Below the pieces are notes generated by a model, which was given only the letters and a program-made list of their open reading frames with translations, did not search any database and was not told where the DNA came from. From Pseudomonas sp. LS.1a (lineage in GTDB: Bacteria > Pseudomonadota > Gammaproteobacteria > Pseudomonadales > Pseudomonadaceae), in NCBI RefSeq assembly GCF_022533585.1, contig NZ_CP092827.1, positions 4,132,001 through 4,196,000 of the forward strand: a stretch of 64,000 nucleotides of DNA, in the 5' to 3' direction. The translations under genes and the position numbers were made by a program. Of this stretch, positions 27,526 through 36,282 are shown one piece after another. How positions within the stretch are numbered: the first letter of the stretch is position 1; every line of letters begins with the position of its first letter.

Positions 27526-28584
27526 ATGAACGACCACAACAACAGCATCAACCCGGAAACCGCCATGGCCACCACTACCATGACCATGATCCAGGCCCTG
27601 CGCTCGGCCATGGATGTCATGCTCGAGCGCGACGACAATGTGGTGATCTACGGCCAGGACGTCGGTTACTTTGGCGGCGTGTTCCGCTGCACCGAAGGCC
27701 TGCAGAACAAGTACGGCAAGTCTCGCGTGTTCGACGCGCCGATCTCCGAGAGCGGCATCGTCGGCACCGCCGTGGGCATGGGGGCCTACGGCCTGCGCCC
27801 GGTGGTGGAAATCCAGTTTGCCGACTACTTCTACCCGGCCTCCGACCAGATCGTTTCCGAGATGGCGCGCCTGCGTTACCGTTCGGCCGGCGAATTCATC
27901 GCCCCGCTGACCCTGCGCATGCCCTGCGGCGGCGGGATCTATGGCGGCCAGACTCACAGCCAGAGCCCGGAAGCGATGTTCACCCAGGTGTGCGGCCTGC
28001 GCACTGTCATGCCGTCCAACCCGTATGACGCCAAGGGCCTGCTGATCGCCTCGATCGAATGCGATGACCCGGTGATCTTCCTCGAACCCAAGCGCCTGTA
28101 CAACGGCCCGTTCGACGGCCACCACGACCGCCCTGTCACCCCCTGGTCGAAGCACCCGCAAAGCGCCGTGCCCGATGGCTACTACAGCGTGCCGCTGGAC
28201 AAGGCAGCCATTACCCGCCCCGGCAATGACGTCACCGTGCTGACCTACGGCACCACGGTGTACGTGGCCCAGGTGGCTGCCGAAGAAACCGGTGTCGACG
28301 CCGAAGTGATCGACCTGCGCAGCCTATGGCCGCTAGACCTGGACACCATCGTCGAGTCGGTGAAAAAGACCGGCCGCTGCGTGGTGGTACACGAAGCCAC
28401 CCGTACCTGCGGCTTCGGCGCCGAACTGGTGTCACTGGTGCAGGAACACTGCTTCCACCACCTGGAGGCGCCGATCGAGCGCGTCACCGGCTGGGACACC
28501 CCCTACCCTCACGCACAGGAATGGGCTTACTTCCCAGGGCCTTCGCGGGTAGGTGCGGCATTGAAAAAGGTCATGGAGGTCTGA
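27526..28584 (+). CDS. bkdA2: Branched-chain 2-oxoacid dehydrogenase E1 beta
   Basis: The 352-aa product is the E1 beta subunit, pairing with BkdA1 as alpha2-beta2. The transketolase pyrimidine-binding domain (about 20-200; VIYGQDVGYFGGVFRCTEGL, then FDAPISESGIVGTAVGMG) is followed by the C-terminal transketolase domain (about 220-345). The start at 27526 follows the bkdA1 stop by one base and has a G-rich ribosome site; an internal ATG at 27565 (MATTTMTMIQALR) is a possible alternative. It ends at the base before the bkdB start. Confidence 0.97.
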   Translation: MNDHNNSINPETAMATTTMTMIQALRSAMDVMLERDDNVVIYGQDVGYFGGVFRCTEGLQNKYGKSRVFDAPISESGIVGTAVGMGAYGLRPVVEIQFADYFYPASDQIVSEMARLRYRSAGEFIAPLTLRMPCGGGIYGGQTHSQSPEAMFTQVCGLRTVMPSNPYDAKGLLIASIECDDPVIFLEPKRLYNGPFDGHHDRPVTPWSKHPQSAVPDGYYSVPLDKAAITRPGNDVTVLTYGTTVYVAQVAAEETGVDAEVIDLRSLWPLDLDTIVESVKKTGRCVVVHEATRTCGFGAELVSLVQEHCFHHLEAPIERVTGWDTPYPHAQEWAYFPGPSRVGAALKKVMEV

Positions 28585-29856
28585 ATGGGCACGCACGTCA
28601 TCAAGATGCCGGACATTGGCGAAGGCATCGCGCAGGTCGAGTTGGTCGAGTGGTTCGTCAAGGTCGGCGACATGATCGCCGAAGACCAGGTGGTGGCCGA
28701 TGTCATGACCGACAAGGCCACCGTGGAAATCCCTTCGCCGGTCAGCGGCAAGGTGCTGGCCCTGGGTGGCCAGCCGGGTGAAGTGATGGCGGTCGGCAGC
28801 GAGCTGATCCGTATCGAAGTGGAAGGCAGCGGCAACCACGTGGATGTGCCGCAAGCCAAGCAGGTGGAAGCCCCTGCCGCCCCGGCGGCCACCAAGCCAG
28901 AGCCGCAGAAGGAAGCCAGACCGGCTGCGTGCCAGGCGCCTGTCAATCACGAGGCAGCCCCGATCGTGCCGCGCCAGCCGGGCGACAAACCGCTGGCCTC
29001 GCCGGCGGTTCGCAAACGCGCCCTGGATGCCGGTATCGAACTGCGTTACGTGCATGGTAGCGGCCCGGCCGGGCGTATCCTCCACGAAGACCTCGACGCC
29101 TTCATGAGCAAGCCGCAGAGCGCTGGCGGGCAAGCATCGAGTGGCTATGCCAAGCGCACCGACAGCGAGCAGGTGCCGGTGATCGGCCTGCGCCGCAAGA
29201 TCGCCCAGCGCATGCAGGACGCCAAGCGCCGGGTCGCGCACTTCAGCTATGTGGAAGAAATCGACGTCACCGCGCTGGAGGCCCTGCGCCAGCAACTCAA
29301 CAGCAAGCACGGCGACAGCCGCGGCAAGCTGACCCTGCTGCCGTTCCTGGTGCGCGCACTGGTCGTGGCGCTGCGCGACTTCCCGCAGATCAACGCCACC
29401 TATGACGACGAAGCCCAGGTCATCACCCGCCATGGCGCGGTGCATGTGGGCATCGCCACCCAAGGTGACAACGGCCTGATGGTGCCGGTGCTGCGCCATG
29501 CCGAAGCAGGCAGCCTGTGGAGCAATGCTGGCGAAATCGCCCGCCTGGCCAACGCTGCCCGCAACAACAAGGCCAACCGCGATGAGCTGTCCGGTTCGAC
29601 CATCACCCTGACCAGCCTGGGTGCCCTGGGCGGTATCGTCAGCACGCCGGTGGTCAACACCCCGGAAGTGGCGATCGTCGGCGTCAACCGCATGGTCGAG
29701 CGGCCTGTGGTGATCGACGGCCAGATCGTGGTGCGCAAGATGATGAACCTGTCCAGCTCGTTCGACCACCGCGTGGTCGATGGCATGGACGCCGCGCTGT
29801 TCATCCAGGCCGTGCGCGGCCTGCTCGAACAACCCGCCTGCCTGTTCGTGGAGTGA
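28585..29856 (+). CDS. bkdB: Branched-chain 2-oxoacid dehydrogenase E2 (lipoamide acyltransferase)
   Basis: The 423-aa product is the core of the complex. An N-terminal lipoyl domain (about 1-80) carries the lipoylated Lys44 in [14 protein letters not shown] Pro/Ala-rich linker leads to a peripheral subunit-binding domain (about 137-175; [20 protein letters not shown]). The catalytic domain (about 190-423) ends with the acyltransferase motif [11 protein letters not shown], with His395 and Asp399 as likely catalytic residues. It transfers the acyl group to CoA, producing isobutyryl-, isovaleryl- and 2-methylbutyryl-CoA. It overlaps nothing and is followed directly by lpdV. Confidence 0.97.
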   Translation: MGTHVIKMPDIGEGIAQVELVEWFVKVGDMIAEDQVVADVMTDKATVEIPSPVSGKVLALGGQPGEVMAVGSELIRIEVEGSGNHVDVPQAKQVEAPAAPAATKPEPQKEARPAACQAPVNHEAAPIVPRQPGDKPLASPAVRKRALDAGIELRYVHGSGPAGRILHEDLDAFMSKPQSAGGQASSGYAKRTDSEQVPVIGLRRKIAQRMQDAKRRVAHFSYVEEIDVTALEALRQQLNSKHGDSRGKLTLLPFLVRALVVALRDFPQINATYDDEAQVITRHGAVHVGIATQGDNGLMVPVLRHAEAGSLWSNAGEIARLANAARNNKANRDELSGSTITLTSLGALGGIVSTPVVNTPEVAIVGVNRMVERPVVIDGQIVVRKMMNLSSSFDHRVVDGMDAALFIQAVRGLLEQPACLFVE

Positions 29857-29858
29857 GC

Positions 29859-31238
<1,380 letters not shown>

Positions 31239-31262
31239 CACTGAAGCGGCCGAGGCCGATTT

Positions 31263-31297
31263 GGCCCGCTGCGCCCAAGGCGCCGCGGGTCTTTTTT
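31263..31297 (+). terminator. Terminator after lpdV
   Basis: Stem GGCCCGCTGCGCC / GGCGCCGCGGGTC (with wobble and one mismatch) around CAA is followed by CTTTTTT... in the plus direction, 25 bp after the lpdV stop. Confidence 0.85.
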
Positions 31298-31346
31298 CAT
31301 TCAGCCCTTACGGCGGTCCAACACAAAACCTGAAACCACCGCGGTC

Positions 31347-31433
31347 TCTGTGGGAGCGGGCATGCCCGCGAAGCCCCCAACACGGTGTTTGGCACCGGCT
31401 CCGCCGGTGTTCGCGGGCGCGCCCGCTCCCACA
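31347..31433. repeat. REP inverted pair
   Basis: Two inverted REP cores flank a CACCGGCTCCGCCGGTG mini-hairpin, the same arrangement as in the fliC gap at 3862-3949. It lies between two converging genes. Confidence 0.85.
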
Positions 31434-31444
31434 ATGATCGCGAT

Positions 31445-32443
31445 CTATTGGGCTATCGCGTTCTTGCCGTTCCCCTTGGCCCGGTACAGCGCCTTGTCGG
31501 CACGCGCCAGCAGCGCATGCCGGTCCTCCCCTTCCTCCCATTGCACCACGCCATAGCTCATGGTCAACCGGCAGTCGCCCACCGGCTCCACCTGCGCCAT
31601 CGCCTGGCGCAAGCGCGCTGCCACCTCCAGCGCCTCACCCAGCGAGGTCTGCGGCAGTACGATGATGAACTCGTCACCACCCCAGCGCGCCAGCAGGTCC
31701 AGCTCACGCAGGCAGGTATGCAGGTTGTCGACCACCCGTACCAGCGCCGCATCGCCACGGGCATGGCCATAGCGGTCGTTGATCGGTTTGAAGTCGTCCA
31801 GGTCCATGGCTATCAGCGACAACGGCTGGCGGAAGCGCTGGGCACGCTCGCACTCCAGCTGCAGCGCCTTCTCCAACCGATAGCGGTTGGCAGTGCGGGT
31901 CAACGCATCGCGCTCGGCCAGCTCGCGGTTTTCGTCCAGTTGCCGCTGCAACTGCTGGTTCACCCAGGACAGCTCGCGGGTGCGCTCGGCCACCTGGCTT
32001 TCCAGGGACTGGTTTCTCTGTTCCAGCTGCGCCACCAGGCGCTTGTTGGCGTCGATATTGCGGTGGGCACCGAGCATGCGCGCCACCGAGCCGTCCTCGT
32101 TATGGCCGATGATGTAGCCGCTGTCCTCGATCCACAGGTAGCTGCCATCGTGGCAACGACAGCGGTATTCGATCAGGTAGTGCTCATTGCGCTGATTGAT
32201 GTACGCCTCGAAATGCGCCATTACCCGCGGGTAGTCCTCCGGGTGGATCACGCTTTCCCAGGTAAGCACCGAGTTGGCCATGGAGTGGCTGGGGTAGCCG
32301 AGCATGGCGTACCAGCCCGGGTTGCGATAGACGTAGCCGGTATTGGCATTCCAGTCCCAGATACCATCGCTGATCAAATCGAACAGCGTATGCAACTGCT
32401 GCTCACTGAAGCCGGCGGGTACCGGCCGGGTTTCCTGACTCAT
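31445..32443 (-). CDS. PAS-GGDEF diguanylate cyclase
   Basis: The 332-aa soluble protein has a PAS/PAC sensor domain (about 15-135; LFDLISDGIWDWNANTGYVY), a short coiled coil (about 135-178; LVAQLEQRNQSLESQVAERT) and a GGDEF domain (about 180-330). The active-site motif GGDEF is intact at residues 255-259. An inhibitory RxxD site (Arg246-Asp249) lies five residues before it. It should therefore make c-di-GMP from two GTP and be subject to product inhibition. The PAS ligand is unknown. No EAL domain is present. It is monocistronic, next to the bkd operon. Confidence 0.92.
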   Translation of the reverse strand: MSQETRPVPAGFSEQQLHTLFDLISDGIWDWNANTGYVYRNPGWYAMLGYPSHSMANSVLTWESVIHPEDYPRVMAHFEAYINQRNEHYLIEYRCRCHDGSYLWIEDSGYIIGHNEDGSVARMLGAHRNIDANKRLVAQLEQRNQSLESQVAERTRELSWVNQQLQRQLDENRELAERDALTRTANRYRLEKALQLECERAQRFRQPLSLIAMDLDDFKPINDRYGHARGDAALVRVVDNLHTCLRELDLLARWGGDEFIIVLPQTSLGEALEVAARLRQAMAQVEPVGDCRLTMSYGVVQWEEGEDRHALLARADKALYRAKGNGKNAIAQ

Positions 32444-32605
32444 GGATGCTCTCCCTGATGCCCAGCAACTGCGCTCCGATCAAGGGGCTGCCGACAGTGG
32501 TGGTCATTGCCGCAGGCGGCAAGGTCATGCCTCTGACGGGCAAGCATATGCCCAGCGTGGTGCCATCGGAATACCCCACCGCCCTGTTTTCGCGGTGTTG
32601 ACGAC

Positions 32606-32620
32606 TGGCATGGCATTTGC
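32606..32620 (+). promoter_or_regulatory. RpoN (sigma-54) promoter candidate for the 177-aa gene
   Basis: TGGCAT-N5-TTGC keeps the invariant GG-N10-GC spacing and differs from consensus at one base. Transcription would begin near 32632, about 27 nt before the ATG at 32659, with an AAGGAGG ribosome site in that leader. Confidence 0.7.
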
Positions 32621-32658
32621 CACGCCACCCTGCCAATCACCTTTCCAAGGAGGACCCC

Positions 32659-33192
32659 ATGACGATTGCCATCACCGGCCTCGGCTGGCAGGCCACAGTG
32701 CATCAGCAACAACGCACCAGCAACGAGCAAACCCTGGCCGATGTACCGCAGTTCCGCCCGCCGGTGGCCGCCGGCAATGCCACGGCGCAACAGAACAGCC
32801 AGGGCAATACTGCGCAGCAGGATGCCGAGGACGCCCGCGAGGAAGCCTTTGCCAAGCTCAAGGTACAGCTGCAGAACCCCGAGGCAGCCGCCAGCCAGCA
32901 GGGTAACGTGGCGACCACAGAAACCAGCAGCGCCCGCCAGGCCTTTCACGACTACATGGAAAAGACGCCGGGCGAGTTGATCAAGGAGAAGCTGTTGCGT
33001 GAGTTGGGCCTGACCGAGGACGAGTACAACGCCTTGCCGCCCGAACAGAGGAAAAAGATCGACCAGCAGCTTGCCCAACGCATGCAGGAAGACGTGGAGA
33101 TAAAGACTCAGGCGAAGATCAACGCCCAGGCCGCCCCGCGGGAAACCGCCGAGGATGAGCAGGACCTGGCAGCGCGCACAGTTCAAGCCTGA
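32659..33192 (+). CDS. Uncharacterised 177-aa protein with RpoN promoter
   Basis: I do not recognise a family. The protein starts MTIAITGLGWQATVHQQQRT and has no signal peptide or membrane segment. The first 90 residues are low-complexity, rich in Gln, Ala, Asn and Thr. The C-terminal half (about 95-160) is helical and charged, with RQAFHDYMEKTPGELIKEKL and LTEDEYNALPPEQRKKIDQQ. Disordered, Gln/Ala-rich proteins with a compact C-terminal domain occur among exported flagellar or type III substrates, but this is only a resemblance. The ribosome site AAGGAGG is excellent. The gene stands alone, between a diguanylate cyclase and azlC. Confidence 0.75.
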   Translation: MTIAITGLGWQATVHQQQRTSNEQTLADVPQFRPPVAAGNATAQQNSQGNTAQQDAEDAREEAFAKLKVQLQNPEAAASQQGNVATTETSSARQAFHDYMEKTPGELIKEKLLRELGLTEDEYNALPPEQRKKIDQQLAQRMQEDVEIKTQAKINAQAAPRETAEDEQDLAARTVQA

Positions 33193-33205
33193 CGCCGCGA
33201 TGAAT

Positions 33206-33243
33206 GGCACCGGCTTCGCCGGTGTTCGCGGGCACGCCCGCTC
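33206..33243. repeat. Truncated REP element
   Basis: A CACCGGCTTCGCCGGTG mini-hairpin is followed by half a REP core (CGCGGGCACGCCCGCTC), after which the usual CCACAGG end is missing. It lies just after the 177-aa gene. Confidence 0.75.
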
Positions 33244-33280
33244 ATTGAACTGCACATGACTCATTGAATGGCAGGGGCGT

Positions 33281-33308
33281 TGTGGGAGCGGCTTTAGCCG
33301 CTCCCACA
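33281..33308. repeat. Palindromic (chimeric) REP
   Basis: Two 12-nt arms (TGTGGGAGCGGC and its exact complement) surround TTTA. A normal unit in this window reads GGAGCGGCTTTAGCCGCGAA on one side only; here both halves are the same end. Together with 33206-33243 it accounts for most of the 335-bp gap before azlC. The rest of that gap is the azlC upstream region, in which I see no gene. Confidence 0.8.
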
Positions 33309-33527
33309 GGGTACGCGGATTGCGTGCAATTTCAGTTATCTACGCGACAGCGCAGCCCAAAGGGCTGGGCCATCTCCCACAGATACTGCACAGGGCTTGA
33401 GGGCGCTCAAGCCAACTGCAACGACGCCTCTTCCACAGCGGCCACCTGGCAGCGTTGTGTCCAACTTTCACACGCATTAACGTGGGGGGTAGCGCCGTTG
33501 CACCGTCTGTACATTCAAGGAACTCAA

Positions 33528-34262
33528 ATGCCGTATCCAAGCGGGACCCAAGCGTTCAGGCAGGGGGCCCACAGCGCCCTGCCGTTGACCTCCGGCATCG
33601 TGCCCTTCGGCCTGATCACCGGGGTCACGGCGATCGGCATGGGCCTGTCGCCGGCCGATGCCATCGGCATGACCCTGCTGTTCTACTCCGGTTCGGCGCA
33701 GATGGTGGTGATGCAGTTGATGCAAAGCGCCGCCCTGCCGGTGACCATGGTGGTCACCGCGTTGGTGATCAACCTGCGCTTTCTGATGTACAGCGCCAGC
33801 CTTGCGCCGCACCTGGGCCAGCTGCCACGTCACCGCAAATGGCCCATGGCGTACATGCTGTCAGACCAGTCCTTTGCCCTGTGCACACTGAAGATGGGCT
33901 CGGGTGGGCTGGGGCAGTATACCTACCCCTACTATGCCGGTACGGCAATCACCATGTTCTTCGGCTGGAACCTCTCGGTGTTGGCGGGCATGTACCTGGG
34001 CGCGAGCATTCCTGAAGACTGGTCGCTGGGCTTCGCCATCCCGTTGTCGTTCCTGGCATTGCTGATACCTGGTATTCGTAACGCTGCCACCCTCGGTGCG
34101 GCGCTTACCGGGGGCGTGCTGGCGGTACTGGCAGCCAATCTGCCCTACAACCTGGGCCTGCTGACCGGCGCGCTGGGCGGCATCATTGCCGGGCTGGCCA
34201 TCGAAAGCTGGCAAAAACAGCAAACCGGGCCTGAAGCCAACACCGAGCAGGAAGCATCATGA
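33528..34262 (+). CDS. azlC: AzlC family branched-chain amino acid exporter, large subunit
   Basis: The 244-aa product starts at the ATG at 33528 after an AAGGAA site. It is an AzlC (LIV-E family) permease with five or more predicted membrane helices. Conserved features include GIVPFGLITGVTAIGMGLSP, FYSGSAQMVVMQLM and NLRFLMYSASLAPHL. With AzlD it exports branched-chain amino acids or related compounds. It overlaps the azlD start by four bases (ATGA), so the two are translationally coupled. Confidence 0.93.
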   Translation: MPYPSGTQAFRQGAHSALPLTSGIVPFGLITGVTAIGMGLSPADAIGMTLLFYSGSAQMVVMQLMQSAALPVTMVVTALVINLRFLMYSASLAPHLGQLPRHRKWPMAYMLSDQSFALCTLKMGSGGLGQYTYPYYAGTAITMFFGWNLSVLAGMYLGASIPEDWSLGFAIPLSFLALLIPGIRNAATLGAALTGGVLAVLAANLPYNLGLLTGALGGIIAGLAIESWQKQQTGPEANTEQEAS

Positions 34263-34585
34263 GCGAAACGACCCAGTGGATAACCTTCATGCTGATCGGC
34301 CTGGGCACCTTCGCCATCCGCCTGTCGTTCATCGAGCTGCACACGGTGCTGCGCATCCCCCCACTGTTTCGCCGTGCCCTGGCGTATGTGCCGGCCAGCG
34401 TACTGGCGGCATTGGTACTGCCGGCCGTGGTGTTCCCTGACCGGCTGGCGGGGTTCGACTGGATGAACCCGCAGATACCCGCAGCGATACTGGCCGCGCT
34501 GGTAGCGTGGCGTACGCGCAGCACGATGCTGACGCTGATCGTGGGCATGGGAGCGCTGTGGGCTTTGAAGCACTTGGGGGGCTAG
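34259..34585 (+). CDS. azlD: AzlD family exporter, small subunit
   Basis: The 108-aa product is the small partner of AzlC. It has four predicted membrane segments (ITFMLIGLGTFAIRLSFI; VPASVLAALVLPAVVF; IPAAILAALVAW; TMLTLIVGMGALWALKHLGG). The start overlaps the azlC stop as ATGA. Next downstream is a tRNA gene on the opposite strand. Confidence 0.92.
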   Translation: MSETTQWITFMLIGLGTFAIRLSFIELHTVLRIPPLFRRALAYVPASVLAALVLPAVVFPDRLAGFDWMNPQIPAAILAALVAWRTRSTMLTLIVGMGALWALKHLGG

Positions 34586-34602
34586 GAAAACGCGATGAGA
34601 AA

Positions 34603-34679
34603 TGGCGTCCCAGGCAGGAATTGAACCTGCAACCTTCCCCTTAGGAGGGGGATGCTCTATCCAATTGAGCTACTGAGAC
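34603..34679 (-). tRNA. tRNA-Arg (anticodon CCT)
   Basis: A 77-nt cloverleaf on the minus strand: acceptor GTCTCAG / CTGGGAC, D stem GCTC, anticodon stem TCCCC / GGGGA with loop CTCCTAA, T arm GCAGG-TTCAATT-CCTGC and an encoded CCA end. It decodes AGG. Confidence 0.95.
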
Positions 34680-34790
34680 GCAAGTGCCGACAGCGAGCGC
34701 TGCACAGCGGGACGGCCAGCATGTTAACCAGCATGCTGGCATTTGTCATGCCTCAACCGGGCTTTTTCGCGTAATCCTTTTCTGCCAATG

Positions 34791-35390
34791 CTACACCTGC
34801 GGCAACACACCTTCATCACGCAGCAGCGTGAACAATGCCGCGACCGCTGCTTCCAGGGTGGTGGAGTTGTCCAGCACATGCACCGACGGATCGGCCAGCG
34901 CCTGCAAACGGTCATTACGTGCCAGGCGCTGCTCGACTTCCTCTGTGCTTTCCCGGCCGCGGGCCAGCAAGCGCTCGCGCAGCACCTCGGCCCTGACCTC
35001 GACCAGCACTGCCAACAGGTTCGGGTAACGCTGGCGCGCCTCGGCCAGGTACGCCCGCGAACCATTCACCAGTACCGCCCTGCCCGCCGCCAACCACTGG
35101 TCCACCTGTTGCGGAATACCGTAATCCAGGCCATTGGCACGCCAATGCATGGCGAACGCCCCCTGCGCGCGCAGTGTTTCGAACTGCTCGGGCGTGACCC
35201 CATGGGCGGCTTCGCCCTTGGCTTCGGCCGAACGGGTAATAACGCGACGGGCGACTTCCACCCCGGCGGCGGCCAGTCGCTCACGTGAAGCGTCGATCAG
35301 GGAATCTTTCCCTGACCCCGACGGTCCTATAAGAAATATCAACCGGCCTGTCCCTGTTTGGCGGTCGCTTGCGTCATGTTGCATAGCCAC
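34791..35390 (-). CDS. phnN: PhnN ribose 1,5-bisphosphate phosphokinase
   Basis: The 199-aa product is a P-loop kinase related to guanylate kinases. The Walker A is IFLIGPSGSGKDSLIDASRE. Conserved VARRVITRSAEAKGEAAHGV and MHWRANGLDYGIP match PhnN, which phosphorylates ribose 1,5-bisphosphate to PRPP in phosphonate use. No other phn gene lies nearby, so here it may work as a stand-alone PRPP route. The N-terminal ATG and one two codons later are both possible starts. A GCCAGCATG / CATGCTGGC inverted repeat (34715-34740) lies between its stop and the tRNA. Confidence 0.88.
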   Translation of the reverse strand: MAMQHDASDRQTGTGRLIFLIGPSGSGKDSLIDASRERLAAAGVEVARRVITRSAEAKGEAAHGVTPEQFETLRAQGAFAMHWRANGLDYGIPQQVDQWLAAGRAVLVNGSRAYLAEARQRYPNLLAVLVEVRAEVLRERLLARGRESTEEVEQRLARNDRLQALADPSVHVLDNSTTLEAAVAALFTLLRDEGVLPQV

Positions 35391-35730
35391 TATGCTCTAT
35401 GAAAGGGAAACCGGCGCATTCTAGGGGTTTTCCAGGCCTTTTGCTGCGTTTTACCAGTTTTTGACGGCAAAAGTCTGACAGTTTGGCAAGCCGGCGCATG
35501 TAAAACTTTTCAAACCAGTACTCATTTCTGATAATTGGTACTGGCATAAAGCCTTTATCCGGCTCACTATTTGTCACAGAATTGACGCCAAGGAAACGGC
35601 GACCATGAGGCAAGATGAGCATCCATTTTTCACCGACGGTTGAACATTTTGTCGTCGTCACGGTCGTACTACCACCCCGTGCGGCCAATTTGAGAACCGC
35701 TTCCCCTGAACCAAAATCCGGTCAATTTAT
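35391..35730 (+). promoter_or_regulatory. Long regulatory gap upstream of amrZ
   Basis: This 340-bp stretch has no gene. It holds an AlgU-like element on the plus strand (AAACTT at 35503-35508 and TCTGA at 35527-35531, spacing 18, one longer than usual). A 7-bp inverted repeat CCAGTAC/GTACTGG (35515-35544) spans the same place. GGCAAAAGTC at 35466-35475 resembles AmrZ-type binding sequences. In P. aeruginosa amrZ is AlgT/U dependent, has a long leader and represses itself, which fits this layout. The individual elements are only candidates. Confidence 0.35.
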
Positions 35731-36057
35731 ATGCGCCCAATGAAACAGGCTATTTATTCGAGCCGCACCGCTGACAAGTTCGTCGTCCGCCTGCCAGACG
35801 GAATGCGTGAGCGCATTGCCGAGGTAGCGCGCAACCATCACCGCAGCATGAACTCCGAGATCATCGCGCGCCTGGAACAGAGCCTCATCCAGGAAGGTGC
35901 GTTGGGTGACGAGCTGAGCATGCGTCTGGACAGCCCCGAACTGTCCCTGCATGAACGCGAGTTGCTGCAACGCTTCCGCCAACTGTCCCACCGCCAGCAG
36001 AACGCGCTGGTTGCCCTCATCGCTCACGATGTGGAAATGGCCGCCGACGCCTCCTGA
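35731..36057 (+). CDS. amrZ: AmrZ ribbon-helix-helix regulator of motility and exopolysaccharide
   Basis: The 108-aa product is an Arc/MetJ-type DNA-binding protein. The ribbon strand [20 protein letters not shown] (DNA-contacting Lys16, Val18 and Arg20) is followed by [18 protein letters not shown], the helices of the fold. The C-terminal tetramerisation region [20 protein letters not shown] is typical of AmrZ. It agrees closely with the P. aeruginosa protein I recall. AmrZ controls flagellar regulators, c-di-GMP enzymes and polysaccharide genes. No Shine-Dalgarno sequence stands out before the ATG. Confidence 0.95.
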   Translation: MRPMKQAIYSSRTADKFVVRLPDGMRERIAEVARNHHRSMNSEIIARLEQSLIQEGALGDELSMRLDSPELSLHERELLQRFRQLSHRQQNALVALIAHDVEMAADAS

Positions 36058-36074
36058 GGTTTGCAGCGAACATG

Positions 36075-36101
36075 AAAAAGCCAGCGTAAGCTGGCTTTTT
36101 T
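36075..36101 (+). terminator. Terminator after amrZ
   Basis: Stem AAAGCCAGC / GCTGGCTTT around GTAA with TTTTTT after it, about 18 bp past the amrZ stop. Confidence 0.9.
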
Positions 36102-36134
36102 GTGGGCTCACCACGGCTGTGGGATCACTATCTC

Positions 36135-36252
36135 CGTGGGAGCGGCCTTGTGTCGCGAAAGGGCCGCAGAGCGGCCCCACGATTTCAGCAGCGCCGCTCA
36201 AATTTCCGGGGCTGCTTCGCAGCCCTTTCGCGACACAAGGCCGCTCCCACAG
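36135..36252. repeat. REP-like inverted pair, long variant
   Basis: Inverted cores read GTGGGAGCGGCCTTGTGTCG and continue CGAAAGGGC; the inner part (CCTTGTGTCGCG) differs from the common REP. A GGGCCGCAGAGCGGCCC hairpin and a GGGGCTGCTTCGCAGCCC hairpin lie within. It sits between converging amrZ and mgtE. Confidence 0.8.
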
Positions 36253-36282
36253 AGACCTCATCAGCGTCTGGAAGTTAATCGG

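Noticed and set aside
32490..32580. Sigma-54 promoter for the diguanylate cyclase (TGGGCA-N5-TTGC on the minus strand)
   Set aside because: The -24 half is poor (GGGCA), and GC-rich DNA here gives many such partial matches. Not reported as a feature.
34715..34740. Terminator between phnN and tRNA-Arg
   Set aside because: The GCCAGCATG/CATGCTGGC repeat is perfect but has no T-run in either direction, so I describe it only under phnN.
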